From Cucumis sativus (Eukaryota; Streptophyta; Magnoliopsida; Cucurbitales; Cucurbitaceae), in contig NW_022279582.1 of NCBI RefSeq assembly GCF_000004075.3, positions 1 to 64,000 on the forward strand: 64,000 nt of DNA, read 5' to 3'. The number at the start of each line of letters is the position of its first letter. Position 1 is the stretch's first letter. The position numbers and the translations under genes are program-made. Shown piece after piece: positions 12,160 to 24,355 of the stretch. The notes below the pieces were generated by a model. That model was given only the letters and a program-made list of their open reading frames with translations. It was not told the origin of the DNA and made no database searches.

Positions 12160-14415
12160 TACAACTCATCTAAACGTGCAGCACTTAAAAAATTCATCAA
12201 CAATTGTAGTCATGATTCAAGAATCTAAGGACACCTTGAACTCGGCTTTTATAAAATCATTGTGGAGTTCTAAGGATATTGGCTGGGATTATGTGGCTTC
12301 TGTTGGATCTTCTGGGGGAATTCTTACCATGTGGGACAGCAGTAAAATATCTGTAACAGAGGTCATTAAAAGACGCCTCTCTTTGTCAATCAAATGCCTC
12401 ACTTTGTGCAAAAAGGTTTGTTGGATCACAAATGTCTATGGCCCTTGTGGTTGCAGAGAAAGGAAATTGGTTTGGCCCGAATTGTCTTCCTTGGCTGATT
12501 GTTCCGTGGCCTGGTGCATAGGTGGGGATTTTAATATCACTCGTTGGGCCCGGGAAAGATTTCCTTTTGGCAGAAGTACTAGAGGAATGTCATTATTCAA
12601 TAAGTTTATTGACATGGTTTCTCTCATGGAAATTCCATTGCAAAATGGAAGGTTCACTTGGTCTAGAGACGGTAATTCTCGTTGAAGATCATTATTAGAC
12701 AGATTCTTCATAAATCAGACGTGGGATGTTTGTTTTGAAAATTCTCGGGTTTCTCGAAAAGCACGCATCTTCTCGGATCACTTTCCTTTATTCTTGGAGG
12801 CTAGTTCTTTTCTTTGGGGTCCCTCTCCTTTTCGGTTTTGTAACAGTTGGTTGGTGTCCAGTGATTCAAATCAGATTATTGTTGAAATAGTGAGCAACTC
12901 TAACTTCCTGGGATGGGTTGGTTTCATTCTTCATGAGCAATTGAGATCAGTTAAATTGGCAGTAAAAGCTTGGAATATTGCTGCCCAAGCTAAGGTAAAA
13001 AAAAACAGAGAAATCCTTGATGTCAAAATTAGAAAAATATGATTCTGTGGCTGAGTTGATTGGATTAAATCAAGAAGAGTTGAATTCTAGAGCTGCTTTG
13101 CAAGCGGAATTACTTAGTATTTATCAAAACGAAGAGCGTAATTTTATTCAGAAGAGTAAACTCAATTGGCTTTCTTTGGGTGATGAGAATACGAGCTTCT
13201 TCCACCGGTTTCTAAATGCGAAAAAAAGAAGGAACCTCATAACTGAATTAAAAAATGATGATGGGGTTGTCTCGACTTCATTCCGCGACATTGAAAGGCT
13301 TGTGCTGGAATTTTTTGAGTCACTTTATACCAGAATTCCGGGGGACAGATTCATCCCTATTAACAGTAATTGGTCTTGTGTTTCCTCAATTCAGAATGAG
13401 GCTCTTGTTACCCAATTTTCAGTGGAGGAGATCTTTAAGGCATTAAAGGCACTTGGCAACAATAAAGCTCCGGGCCCGGATGGCTTCACAGTGAAGTTCC
13501 TAATCACGCAATGGTCTATTTTCAAGGATATCTTCAAATCACTAATGTATGATTTCCACAGAAATGGAAGATTAAATGCTTGCATCCAAGAAAACTTCAT
13601 TTGTTTAGTGCAGAAAAAAGAGAATGTGACTCTAGTCAAGGATTTCCGTCCAATCAGCCTTACTACGTTAGCATACAAGGTTGTTGCAAAGGTTTTATCT
13701 GAACGTCTAAAACAAGTTATGGATGCAATTATAAGCCCCACTCAAAGCGCCTTTATTGAAGGTAGGCAAATTCTTAACCCAATATTAATTGCTAACGAGG
13801 CCGTGGAAGATTATAGGGCAAAACGGAAAAAAGGATGGATTTTAAAACTTGACTTGGAAAAAGCCTTTGATAGGGTGAATTGGAACTTTTTAAAAAAAAT
13901 TTATCTTTGAAAAAGTTTAGTTCCAAATGATATCATGGATAATGGGCTGCCTAAAAAATCCAAAGTATTCAGTCTTCATCAATGGTAAGCCTAGAGGCCG
14001 GATAACAGCATCTAGAGGTATCCGTCAAGGGGACCCCCTCTCCCCTTTTTATTCCTCCTAGTAAGTGAGGTTTTAGGAGAAATCATAAACAAGCTTCATA
14101 TTAACAGCCAGTTTGAAGGTTTCCTTGTTGGCAAAGACTTGATCCACCTCCCTTTGCTTCAATTTGTCGATGATACTCTTCTTTTTATTCCAGCTTCCGA
14201 TTATATATTTAGGTCTCCCTTTGAGAGGCTACCCTCGACAAAAGTCTTTTTGGCAACCAGTCATTGATCGAATTCACAAGAAACTTGAAAGGTGGAAAAG
14301 ATATAACATCTCTAGAGGCGGAAGACAAACCTTATGCAACTCAGTTCTGGTTAGCCTTCCTACATACTACCTACTTTATTTTCTGTACCTGAAAATGTGG
14401 CTGCCTCTTTGTTAA
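12160..14415 (+). mobile_element. LINE-1 (L1) retrotransposon, 5'-truncated, endonuclease plus reverse transcriptase, inactivated
   Basis: ORF2 of a plant L1 element, the protein that nicks the target and reverse-transcribes the element RNA. The AP-endonuclease part (12200-12790) shows VVMIQES, IGGDFNITRW, LLDRF and SDHFPL. The reverse transcriptase (13017-14180) shows NKAPGPDGF, DFRPISLTT, SAFIEGRQILN, LKLDLEKAFDRVNW with the catalytic Asp, RGIRQGDPLSPF and the FVDD active-site box at about 14164. YLGLPLRGY follows at 14208. Damage: a TGA at about 12683 (before RSLLDRF), frame changes near 13020 and 13908, and a deletion between FVDDTLLFIPAS and YLGLPLRG that removes the thumb-proximal part. 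The N-terminus is cut within the ALKKFIN segment, compared with the copy at 52636. No target duplication was located. Confidence 0.9.
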
Positions 14416-14659
14416 AGTGAGTTTTCGGAGTGAAGGAAAAGGTCTGCAATACTCCTTGAAAGACAGGGGAAGCAGAAGATTGGTGTTCTATATTCTGGTT
14501 TGCTTATTAGTATTTTGTTGTTCGAATTTTGGATTAGGAGGTTTTCTTTGTTTGATGTTTGTGAATTATATGTAACGTGACTCATTTTCTGAGGTTCACG
14601 GTTTGCTTATGTTGTAAGTTGTGTTTGAATTGTCAATATAATAGAAACACTACATCAGT

Positions 14660-15210
14660 GTTCTATGATGTCATCCTTGGAATGCAATGGCTGCACACGT
14701 TGGGGTAACTGAAGTGGATTGGCGGAAACTCACTTTAACTTTCATACAAAATGAAAAGAATGTTGTTATAAGGGGTGACCCGAGTTTGACAAAGACTAGA
14801 GTGAAGTCTGTAACACATGATGGAGACATGCGACACCATCTGATTACGGTTTCTTGACAAAATGTCGAGCTATGGAGGGAGGAATGACATTTACCGAACT
14901 ATATGGAATTGATGATGTTCCTACATTTCAAGAGTTACTACCAGCAGACAATTTTGGCTATCCTAAAAATCCAGCAACAAAGAAGTGGGAAGTGCTTGTT
15001 AGTTGGAAAGGAATACCACCTCATGAGGCTACATGGGAGAATTGTGATGATTTTACACAAAAGCTTCCTCATTTCCCACCTTGAGAACAAGGTGTCTTTG
15101 GAGAGGGAGAGTAATGATAGACCACCAATTGCAATACAATATAGCAGAAGAAAGACAAGTGGAATTGCACGTGCACAGGTGATGGAATTGGAGGAAGTGG
15201 AAACCACCTT
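14660..15210 (+). mobile_element. Ty3/Gypsy chromovirus remnant: protease-end and chromodomain joined
   Basis: Two parts of a chromodomain Ty3 polyprotein lie almost adjacent. At 14665-14815 the end of the protease-linker region reads DVILGMQWLHTLG, then in another frame VTEVDWRKLTLTF and RGDPSLTKTRVKS. At 14905-15085 the C-terminal chromodomain region reads WEVLVSWKGIPPHEATWEN, followed after a further frame change by LENKVSLE, DRPPIAIQYSRRK. Reverse transcriptase, RNase H and the integrase core are absent, so a large internal deletion joined the ends. Sequence up to about 15540 may be non-coding 3' end or LTR. Confidence 0.75.
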
Positions 15211-15614
15211 AGTGGGGACAACAGTTAGTTACAGGGGGAGGTTAAAAGGGAGAGATGGAAGGAAAGATGGGGGTTGGTTAATCAGTTTCTGGAAGTGGAG
15301 GGGCTGTATTTTCTGGAGAGCAGAATTACAGAAGTTGTTCAGTTACTTTAATCTTAGAAAGTGTTTTCCATTATCGTAAACTACTTTTGATGTTTGAATG
15401 TTTTATTTTGTACTTGGTTATTGTCTGTAATAGTACTTATTTGTTCTGTGTTTTCAAGACTGGTTTGAGTATTGTATTCTGTAATAGTTTGGTTGCTTAA
15501 TGAACAAATAAGAACCATTACTTGGTGTTCTATCAGCTTCTCAATCAAGCATTCACATCTCAATAAGGTATTATACATGCAATCAAACAATCACAACATA
15601 CATACCATTTACTC

Positions 15615-16660
15615 AAAACGACCTAAAACATGCTCAAAACGTGTCTAAGTTTCACTTGAACTTTCAAAACGACCTAAAACAGCTTACGTGTAGGTTCGTA
15701 ACTCATAACCTACGAAAAAAGTTCAAACATTGTGCAAAAAGCACTACAAGACCAAAATTGCAACCAAGTGTGTAAGTGCAACAAACTTAATTCAAACCAA
15801 CCTAAAACGTGCTCAAAACGTGTCTAGGTATTACTTGAGTTTTCAAAACGACCTAGCAAATCCTAAGTGTAAGTTCGTAACTCATAATCTACCAAAAAGG
15901 TTGAAAAAAGCATTTCAAGACCAAAAATGACAACCAAGTGCAACAAACTTAATCTAACCTAAAATGTATTCAAAATGTGTGCAAGTATCACTTGAATTTT
16001 CAAAACGACCAAGCAATGCTTAAGTGTAAGTTTGTAACTCACAACCTACCAAAATTTCAAAAAGTATGAAAAAAGTACTTCAAGACCCAACATGTCAATC
16101 AAATGTGTGTAAAACTTAGTTTCAAACCAACCTAAAACGAGTTCAAAACGTGTCTAAGTTTCACTTGAACTTTCAAAACGACCTAACAAATATTCAATAC
16201 AAGTTCATAAGTCATAACCTAGCAAAAAGTTCAAAATTTTTGAAAAAGACACTCCAAAACCCAAAATGTCAAGTGTGTAAGTGCAACGAACTTAGTTCTA
16301 TACAAACCTAACAAGTATTGAAAACACGTATAAGTTTTCAAACACCCTAACAACGCTTAAGTGTAAGTTTATAACTCATAACTTACCAAAAATTTCAAAA
16401 AGTGTGAAAAAAAATCTTTCAAGACTCAAAATGGCAACCATGGCTGTATGTAAAACTAACTTAGTTTGTAACAACCTAAAAGGTGTTCAAAAAATGTTTA
16501 AGTATCACTCGAACTTTAAAAACGACCTAATAATGCTTTAGTGTTACTTCATAACTCATAACCTACCAAAAGTTCAAAAAATGTAGAAAAAGCACTCCAA
16601 AATCAAAATGGCAACCAAGTGTGTAAGTGCAACAAACTTAGTCTCAACTTTAAAATTAGT
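15615..16660. repeat. AT-rich tandem repeat, ~175 bp unit, about six copies
   Basis: Units begin with a CCTAAAACGTGCTCAAAACG-like motif at about 15622, 15801, 15957, 16131, 16306 and 16474, giving spacings of 156-179 bp. Shared internal motifs are CACTTGAACTTTCAAAACGA, GTAACTCATAACCTACCAAA and CAACCAAGTGTGTAAGTGC. Units are diverged by substitutions and small indels. Single diverged copies occur at 20160-20260, 23110-23185 and 51370-51450. Unit length is in the range of many plant centromeric satellites, but function is not shown. Confidence 0.8.
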
Positions 16661-17087
16661 GCGAGTTGGGAAATGTATTAACTCAAGCATGATGTACAAA
16701 CTTGAAACGACTTACATATTTATTCACCATCACATAAAAACAGTAATTAAATATAGATAACATGTGTAAATAAAGGGAGAATCACCTTTCTAGCAGGTAA
16801 GACCAAACACCATCCTTCTACTTGTAAATCTGCTCGATTGTCTACTTTGTTCTACACTCGTCATTTCACCGTCTCAGGCCATCCATTGAATTGGCCACCC
16901 AGCCTTGGCATACAAGAGTATGTCTCAGCCTGTTAACAAATACCACTAAAACTAAGCAAGACGAAGAAAAAAGTTTTCAAAAAATTACCTAACTTTTAGG
17001 TCTTCATGTGACTTTTAAGTACTTCTGTCTTCTCCTTCAACTCTTTGACAGATTGCTGAAATTATGTGTTTCTGCAATGTTTAAGTA

Positions 17088-17430
17088 CTTACTCCTGAAT
17101 TTTTTGAACAATAATGTTATCGCTTCTCTCCCACGTTTCACGAAGCCCTCAGCCATCTGCCAATTCCAATATATGAAAATTGTTTTACATATTATATTAA
17201 ACATTGAAAATTCTTTTACGTATTATTTTTTTTTTACGTATTCCTATTGAAGAATCTCATTTGAGCATTTTGTGGTCAATTTGACTTGACAGAAACAACA
17301 GAACTTTCAATTAGAAGGAAGCAAGATGCCCAGTTTTTTTGAACAACTGTTTTTTTTTTTTTTTTTTTTGCTTCAAGTTGCTGTAAGTTGGAGATGTTTT
17401 CCATAACTACTTCGGCTTGGAACCCTCTCT
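17088..17430. repeat. Dispersed repeat, partner at 21470-21745, fragment inverted at 23640-23695
   Basis: Shares TTTACTCCTGAATTTTTTGA-like start, TTGAAGAATCTCATTTGAGC, TTTTGTGGTCAATTTGACTT and a poly-T tract with 21470-21745 in the same orientation. The part around CACGTTTCACGAAGCCCTC recurs in reverse at 23640-23695. No coding content. Confidence 0.75.
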
Positions 17431-17483
17431 CTACTCCTTATGTAATTTTAAGAAATAGATAAAATCCAAGTTAAACTAGATAA

Positions 17484-19440
17484 GTGGAAAAGATATCTCT
17501 TTTTTTTCTCTCTCCCTCTTTACCGGCTGCCATGCTGGGTGAAGAACTCTAAGCACCTACTAGGCGGGAATGGGTTTTGCTTAGGCAAGAAAAGCGGAGA
17601 GGATCCCCACGAAAACTCTGAAACCGGGGGATCTCGGCGCGTATTTTACTTGACCTACGCGGCTGGCTTGGCTCCCTCTTTTTTTCTCTCTCCCTCTCTA
17701 CCAGCTGCCATGCTGGGTGAAGAACTCTAAGCATCTACTAGGCAGGATCAGGTTTTGCTTAGGCAAGAAAAGCGGAGAGGATCCCCACGAAAACTCTGAA
17801 ACCGGGGATCTCGGCGCGTATTTTACTTGACCTAAGCGGCCGGCTTGGCTCCCTCTTTTTTTCTCTCTCCCACTCTAAAGACTACCACGCTGGGTGAAGA
17901 ACTCTAAGCACCTACTAGGCGGGAATGGGTTTTGCTTAGGCAAGAAAAGCGGAGAGGATCCCCACAAAAACTCTGAAACCAGGGGATCTCGGCGCGTATT
18001 TTACTTGACCTACGCGGCTGGCTTGGCTCCCTCTTTTTTTTCTCTCTCCCTCTCTACCAGCTGCCATGCTGGGTGAAGAACTCTAAGCATCTACTAGGCA
18101 GGATCAGGTTTTGCTTAGGCAAGAAAAGCGGAGAGGATCCCCACGAAAACTCTGAAACCGGGGATCTCGGCGCGTATTTTACTTGACCTAAGCGGCCGGC
18201 TTGGCTCCCTCTTTTTTTCTCTCTCCCACTCTAAAGACTACCACGCTGGGTGAAGAACTCTAAGCACCTACTAGGCGGGAATGGGTTTTGCTTAGGCAAG
18301 AAAAGCGGAGAGGATCCCCACAAAAACTCTGAAACCGGGGGATCTCGGCGCGTATTTTACTTGACCTACGCGGCTGGCTTGGCTCCCTCTTTTTTTTCTC
18401 TCTCCCTCTCTACCAGCTGCCATGCTGGGTGAAGAACTCTAAGCATCTACTAGGCAGGATCAGTTTTGCTTAGGCAAGAAAAGCGGAGAGGATCCCCACG
18501 AAAACTCTGAAACCGGGGGATCTCGGCGCGTATTTTACTTGACCTAAGCGGCCGGCTTGGCTCCCTCTTTTTTTCTCTCTCCCTCTCTAAAGACTACCAC
18601 GCTTGGTGAAGAACTCTAAGCACCTACTAGGCGGGAATGGGTTTTGCTTAGGCAAGAAAAGCGGAGAGGATCCCCACGAAAACTCTGAAACCGGGGGATC
18701 TCGGCGCGTATTTTACTTGACCTACGCGGCTGGCTTGGCTCCCTCTTTTTTTTCTCTCTCCCTCTCTACCAGTTGCCATGCTGGGTGAAGAACTCTAAGC
18801 ATCTACTAGGCAGGATCAGGTTTTGCTTAGGCAAGAAAAGCGGAGAGGATCCCCACGAAAACTCTGAAACCGGGGGATCTCGGCGCGTATTTTACTTGAC
18901 CTAAGCGGCCGGCTTGGCTCCCTCTTTTTTTCTCTCTCCCTCTCTAAAGACTACCACGCTGGGTGAAGAACTCTAAGCACCTACTAGGCGGGATCGGGAT
19001 TTTCTTAGGCAAGAAAAGCGAAGAGGATCCCCATGAAAACTCTGAAACCGGGGGATCTCGGCGCGCATTTTACATGACCTAAGCGGCTGGCTTGGCTCAC
19101 TCTTTTTTTGCTCTCTCCCTCTCTACAAGCTGCCATGTTGGGTGAAGAACTCTAAGGACCTACTAGGTGGGGTCAGGTTTTGCTTAGGCAAGAAAAGCGG
19201 AGAGGATCCCCACGAAAACTCTGAAACCGGGGGATCTCGGCGCGCATTTTACTTGACCTAAGCGGCTGGCTTGGGTCCCTATTTTTTTTTCTCTCTCCCT
19301 CTCTACCGGCTGCCATGCTGGGGAACTCTAGTGACCCACTAGGCGGGGGTCGGGTTTTGCAACCCTTAGCAGCTTGGTCGTATTGTTTTGTTTTTATCGG
19401 CTGTTATGTTGGGTGAAGAACTCTAAGAACTTGCCGACTT
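17484..19440 (+). repeat. GC-rich satellite array, ~178 bp monomer, ~11 copies, dimeric higher-order unit
   Basis: Equivalent positions (GCTGCCATG or its variant CTACCACG) occur at 17532, 17710, 17887, 18066, 18243, 18422, 18599, 18778, 18956, 19135 and 19315: spacings 177-180 bp. Each monomer carries GGTTTTGCTTAGGCAAG, GCGGAGAGGATCCCCA, GGATCTCGGCGCG and a T-rich/CTCTCTCCCTC block. Two monomer types alternate from about 17532 to 18956 (CTACGCGGCTGG with CCATGCT, versus CTAAGCGGCCGG with CCACGCT), making a ~356 bp dimer. The last units diverge and lose the alternation, as expected at an array edge. The ~60-codon frames inside are by-products of the repeat. Confidence 0.95.
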
Positions 19441-20700
19441 TGCTTTCTACCTGACCTAACAATCATATTTTGCTTTCAAAAAATCTTATACAAATGTGTA
19501 TGACAAAAGAGGGATTTAAATTAATATAAAAAGGCATTAGAATATGGCAAAAAAGGGGATTAAAATTGAGATAAAAAAGACAACCGCACACATATTATTA
19601 TGTACATAATTCACAATATTCAGAAAATGAACCAAGTGTTCTACTCATTTCTAAGCTATCAATATATGCATTTTCAACATATGTAACATATTCAAATAAA
19701 AAATACAATCACAAATTCGAGCTCCATTCATGCGTTAGGCATACATGCTTTTTTATGCTAAAAAGCGAAGTAGACATGGTACTTATCTCTAAGCATAGAG
19801 CATTGCAAAAGTTTCTAAATTTTGACATTTTTAGCAAAATTTGCAAAATGAAAATTTCCCAAAGGACATGGAATGTGCAAGGCTACAACCCCACCCCCCA
19901 CTTAAAATTTGCATTGTCCTCAAAGCATTTTAAGCAAGATTCTACGGATGGAAAAAAAAAGAAAAAGGAGAACAGAAGACCTCCCCTTGTAACCTAGTTT
20001 CTTCATGGAAGCTTGCTTGCAAAGATCCCAAGTTTGGTTATATTTCATTTTTCACTTTATTCCTACAAAAAGAAAACAAGAATTTCCATCGAATTTATTA
20101 AAAAGGTTAAACTAAAAAATTTTAGAAAAATGTGCAGAATTGTTTAAGCTCGGTTGCATTTTCTAAGCATCACTTGAATTATTAAAACGACCTAACAAAT
20201 ATTCAATACAAGTTCGTAATTCATAACCTACCAAAAAGTTCAAAAAGATTGTTGTAGGTGTTCCACCAAACCTTTTGTAAATTACATACATCAATAAACT
20301 TACTTCTTATAGGGGGGGAAGAAACTATGTTTTAGGGACAGATGGCTCTAAAGCACACAAACACTCTCCATCTCACTCTCTATCTACCCTGTATCTAATT
20401 TAATCCAGCATTCATTTGGGGCATTGTAGGTTCATATTAAAAAATAGTCATTCATGTCGTGATGCAAAGGCCCTTTTTATGTATCTAGAACTAAAATCAC
20501 GAAAATCATCGTGGACATGCAGCACAACAAACTGAATATCCATGGGAAGCCTTTGCTAACAAAATGGTTGACAATAATTACTCAGACAAGAGAGAATGAC
20601 TATAATTAATTAACAGAAGTACAAATCAATATAGGTGCACAACCACCAAGCCCCCAACAAAAGGAACAATAAACTTCAATAACAAAAGAAAGGTAGTATC
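19441..20700. other. Non-coding stretch with Ty3-like 3' sequence motifs
   Basis: Contains CACCCCCCACTTAAAATTTGC near 19890 followed by TTGTCCTCAAAGCAT, a pattern also seen in the dispersed repeat at 53460-53720 and 57860-58080, and one copy of the ~175 bp AT-rich unit at 20160-20260. No gene supported. Confidence 0.35.
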
Positions 20701-20710
20701 AGGACTATCC

Positions 20711-21240
20711 TTACCTTGTTATCGAAGAAGATACCTTGGCTCTGGAAAGCCGATGCTCTGCCTTACAACATTCAATTACCCAGTACTGTAGTGTTTCTTC
20801 AAAGTTTGGGAATCTACCTAAAACATAAAAATATATATTACAACTTGAAAACCTCCATGTCAGAAACTTTACTTTAATTATCAAACCAGATGCTATGCAA
20901 GAATTAGTTAGCAGAAACACAACATAAATAGTAATGATATTCTTTGGGGAGGGGATAAAAGCATCTTTCATCTTAGAAATAAGCTTAGCAGTTAGCACTA
21001 ACCTTTATATAAGAAGTTAACACCGGTTTGATTACTTCATAAACTTCAGCTACGAAATCTGGTAAAGAGAAAGACCTAATCCATAATGTTAAAGAGGAAA
21101 AGAAAGTCAGATTCCTTTATTCAAACAGGTTAGTATCACATCTCCAAAGGAAAAAACTTACGGACCTCTACGACGAATTTCCTTGAATGATGTAGCGCAC
21201 CTTGTTCTTGAAACACAGTTTCATTTATGCTGTGAAAAAT
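20711..21240 (-). pseudogene. Possible exons of an unrecognised gene
   Basis: On the minus strand three exon-like pieces bordered by plausible splice signals read NETVFQEQGALHHSRKF (about 21170-21230), DFVAEVYEVIKPVLTSYIK (about 21005-21065) and RFPNFEETLQYWVIECC (about 20735-20818), each with coding-like composition and separated by AT-rich DNA. I do not recognise the protein. They could belong to one gene remnant or be chance. No complete gene is present. Confidence 0.25.
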
Positions 21241-21469
21241 AAGATTGATAAATAAACTTTCGACTACAATTAGCCACATAAACATAAGTTGTGACAGGAA
21301 AACAAAAGCTAACAGATAATTAACTATACAGTTTGTAGGCAAAATACCAAATAGCCCATAATCAAGATCACAACTGAAGCAAACAATAATGTGTAGTTTA
21401 TCATTTCCAACCAAATAATTCAATAACAAATAAGGTCAAATGGCCAAATAATATGTCCTTTCACATAAA

Positions 21470-21745
21470 TATTTACTCCTGAATTTTTTGAAGGATAATG
21501 TTATCGCTTCTCTCCCACGTTTCACAAAAATTCTTTTACATATTATATTTTTGTTACATATTCCTATTGAAGAATCTCATTTGAGCATTTTGTGGTCAAT
21601 TTGACTTGAAAGAAACGGCAGAACTTTCAATAAGAAAGAAGCAAGATGCCTAGTTTTTTTGAACTGCTGTTTTTCTCTTCTTTTTTTTCTTTAACTTGCT
21701 GTAAATTGGAAATGTTTTTCATAACTACTTTGGCTTATGTAATTT
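21470..21745. repeat. Dispersed repeat, partner of 17088-17430
   Basis: Direct-orientation diverged copy of 17088-17430; lacks the internal piece around CGAAGCCCTCAGCCATCTG that the first copy has. Confidence 0.75.
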
Positions 21746-21990
21746 ATCTTCTCCCTAAATGCAACCATAAATCAAACAAACTAGATGAAGAAATTTACAC
21801 CACAAAATCCATCCTATGAAGACTAGAGCGGAGAAAGATGGGATAAGGATAAAGCATAGGAAAAGCAAATACCCGATGGGAAGTAAACTGATAAAAAATA
21901 CTTTGTGTTGAGAGTAATATATCCCAAACCAATTTTCTGCCAGCCATTAAGATTTACCCACTGCAACTCTACACACAAATATTTTTCTTA

Positions 21991-23421
21991 TAAACAATAA
22001 TTAACACAATCTAATTGGTATCTTATGGATATAAAAGACAGCATGGATCCATATTGGAAGGATTTCAAATTAGTCTACAAACAAAGAATTTGGAAGGATT
22101 TGTGATCAACTAAGGAGCTCTCGACTTTCTCCGCTGGAATTTACCTTCCTTGGGTACTTATCGACCAGAGACTGGAAGTAGTTGTGCTCTTCGTCCATAG
22201 TAGTCATCCAACCAGCAAGGGAAAGACCACGACGCGCAGTGGAATAGGAAAAAGAGCGTTGAGCACAGCTTTCGTGTCACCAGCAATCGTTTTTCCTTTA
22301 TTGGTAGACCGAAAAGGCTTTGTCAAGCAGGCAGGCATGATTGTCACTTGATCGACAGTTGAGAAATCTGGCGTTGTTAGGCGCGATTTTGAGAAGACGT
22401 TAGAGAAGAAGTAGGGGAAGAAATTTGAAACGTGAGTGAGAGAGAAGGGGAGATGAGGGATTAAAATATATTTGAATTATTTGTGATAAAACCCATTTTT
22501 AAAACCCAAAAAAATTTCTTATAACTAAAACAAATATTTTGTTTTTAAAATTTAGACTAAAAAAATCAAATTTTACGAGATAAAATTTTTCAGTAACGAT
22601 AAAGCAAAAAAATATATATTTTGTTTTTCAAATAATTATAATCCAAAATTTTCAAGAAATGTGAAATTTCATTTAATAAGATAAAAAAAATTGTGAACAT
22701 TAGTTTCCAACTTTGGCAATGGATGAAAGTATTAGAAATTGAAAATAATTGTTAGACATGCATGTTAGCCGTCACCACAAACCAATCCAATTTTTCATTC
22801 AAAAAATGTTGAATTATAATTAATGGTTCTCGAAACATTCATACAATTTTTTTTTTTAATTTAACTTACTTAATTTGAGTTTTCTTACGATGTTCATGTC
22901 GATATTATACGAAAAATTGTCTTAAATGATTAAAATTGCTTTCTGAAGATATTTCACAAATATAACAAAGTTTTAGTGATAGAACATGTACTAGTGGGTC
23001 TATCAATTATCCTTATGGTTTTAGTTTAGTGGTTATTTATCAAGCTCTTAATAAATTAAATAGTGATTTAACAAATATAATGTAAAAGAATATTCCAAGA
23101 ATAACCTTGGAGTAATCACTTGAATTTTCAAACGATACTAACAATGCTAAACTATAAGCTCATAACTTCTAATAACTATCAAAAAAGTACAGATAACACA
23201 AAAAATCTATTTAAATCTTAAAAAATGAAATATGAGAAAAAATTGAAAAGAGAAGAAATAAATTTTAAAGTATATGTAAATTTTAGATATTAAGTAAAAA
23301 AGAGAATATGTAAGTTGAATTTTAATCGGTAAGAATATGGATGTCTAGAAACAAATTTTTAATTTTTTAAAAGTTGATTTATAATCATTTGATTTCTTTA
23401 AATTCAACAACATAAACATAA
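21991..23421. repeat. Segmental duplication, copy 1 (partner 50102-51678)
   Basis: About 1.4 kb repeated in the same orientation 28 kb away with small indels. It begins TAAACAATAATTAACACAAT and ends near ATTTCTTTAAATTCAACAAC. The part at 22130-22420 is GC-richer; read on the minus strand it has a short frame from ATGCCTGCCTGC that looks like a 5' gene end, but I cannot assign it. Differences from copy 2: one instead of four 36-bp repeats, and absence of a ~70 bp GA-rich stretch found at about 50600-50670. Confidence 0.9.
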
Positions 23422-24355
23422 AATGATTTGATTTTGAATTTATCAAACCTTACAAATATTTTTCAAATTTCAAATCAAGAGATACTAAGTTTGTTGACCT
23501 TACCCACTTGATTGCCATTTGGGACTTGTTTAAGACTAAGTTTGTTTCACTTGCATACTTGGTTGTCATTTTAGGTCTCAAAGTGCATTTTTCACGCATT
23601 TTGAACTTTTTTTTTAATGGGCTTTATAAAAATAATTCAAATGGAATTGGCAGATGGCTGAGGGCCTTCGTGAAACGTGGGAGAGAAGCGATAAGAATAT
23701 GGATGTCTTAATGGTCATAGAAATTTATTATGCTTGGTTTTTGCTTGAAAAGTTTTCTATTATTTACTTTATTGAACACCCACGAGCACCCGTACATCTG
23801 GATTTGTAAGAATATGTATCATTATAAGGTTTCCATCCATCTTTCTTATGCCATCGATGAAGTTTTCGCTTAGATCTTTATCTTAGTTCGGCCTCTTTAA
23901 AATATATGTTACTCCATACAAGGAAGATCGAAAGTTGTGATACCAAGTGTAGATTTGTATTGTATAGTTGCCTTAGTTATTTTTTAATTATTCTTTTAGA
24001 CGTTATTTTCATTTATAATTAGTTCTCTTTAGTTAGAATTTCTATTAAATTATACTTACCTATTATCAAATCCTTTTTCCGTAATAAGAGAAAATGGAGT
24101 TTTTCTCAAATAACAAAAAGTGATTATTTAAGATAGTATGCTAAAGGGAACACATCCAACTACCATGTTCAGAATATTACCTTTGCCGATTGAAATTCTT
24201 GGATTCTTGGTCAACTTTGAACGCAAATTTTTCTTAGTTGATTAATAAATATCAGGGTAAAAAGATCTTATATTGTAATATTGTTTTGCTTCACTTGCAT
24301 CATACACTATTTTTTTACACTTATAATAAAAAGCCCATAGAAAGTAGAGAATTGT
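23422..24355. other. Non-coding stretch
   Basis: AT-rich; holds the inverted fragment 23640-23695 of the dispersed repeat at 17088-17430. No gene supported. Confidence 0.4.

Noticed and set aside
12436-13741. Minus-strand frames of 91 and 116 codons within the LINE
   Set aside because: Shadows of the plus-strand endonuclease and reverse transcriptase frames, which carry the family motifs.
17539-18788. Repeated 60-63-codon frames inside the GC-rich satellite
   Set aside because: Each is simply the satellite monomer read in one frame; they recur with the repeat and run across T-rich spacers.
17484-19440. CRISPR-like regular spacing
   Set aside because: The whole ~178 bp unit is conserved, there are no short repeats with unique spacers, and the window is from a plant.
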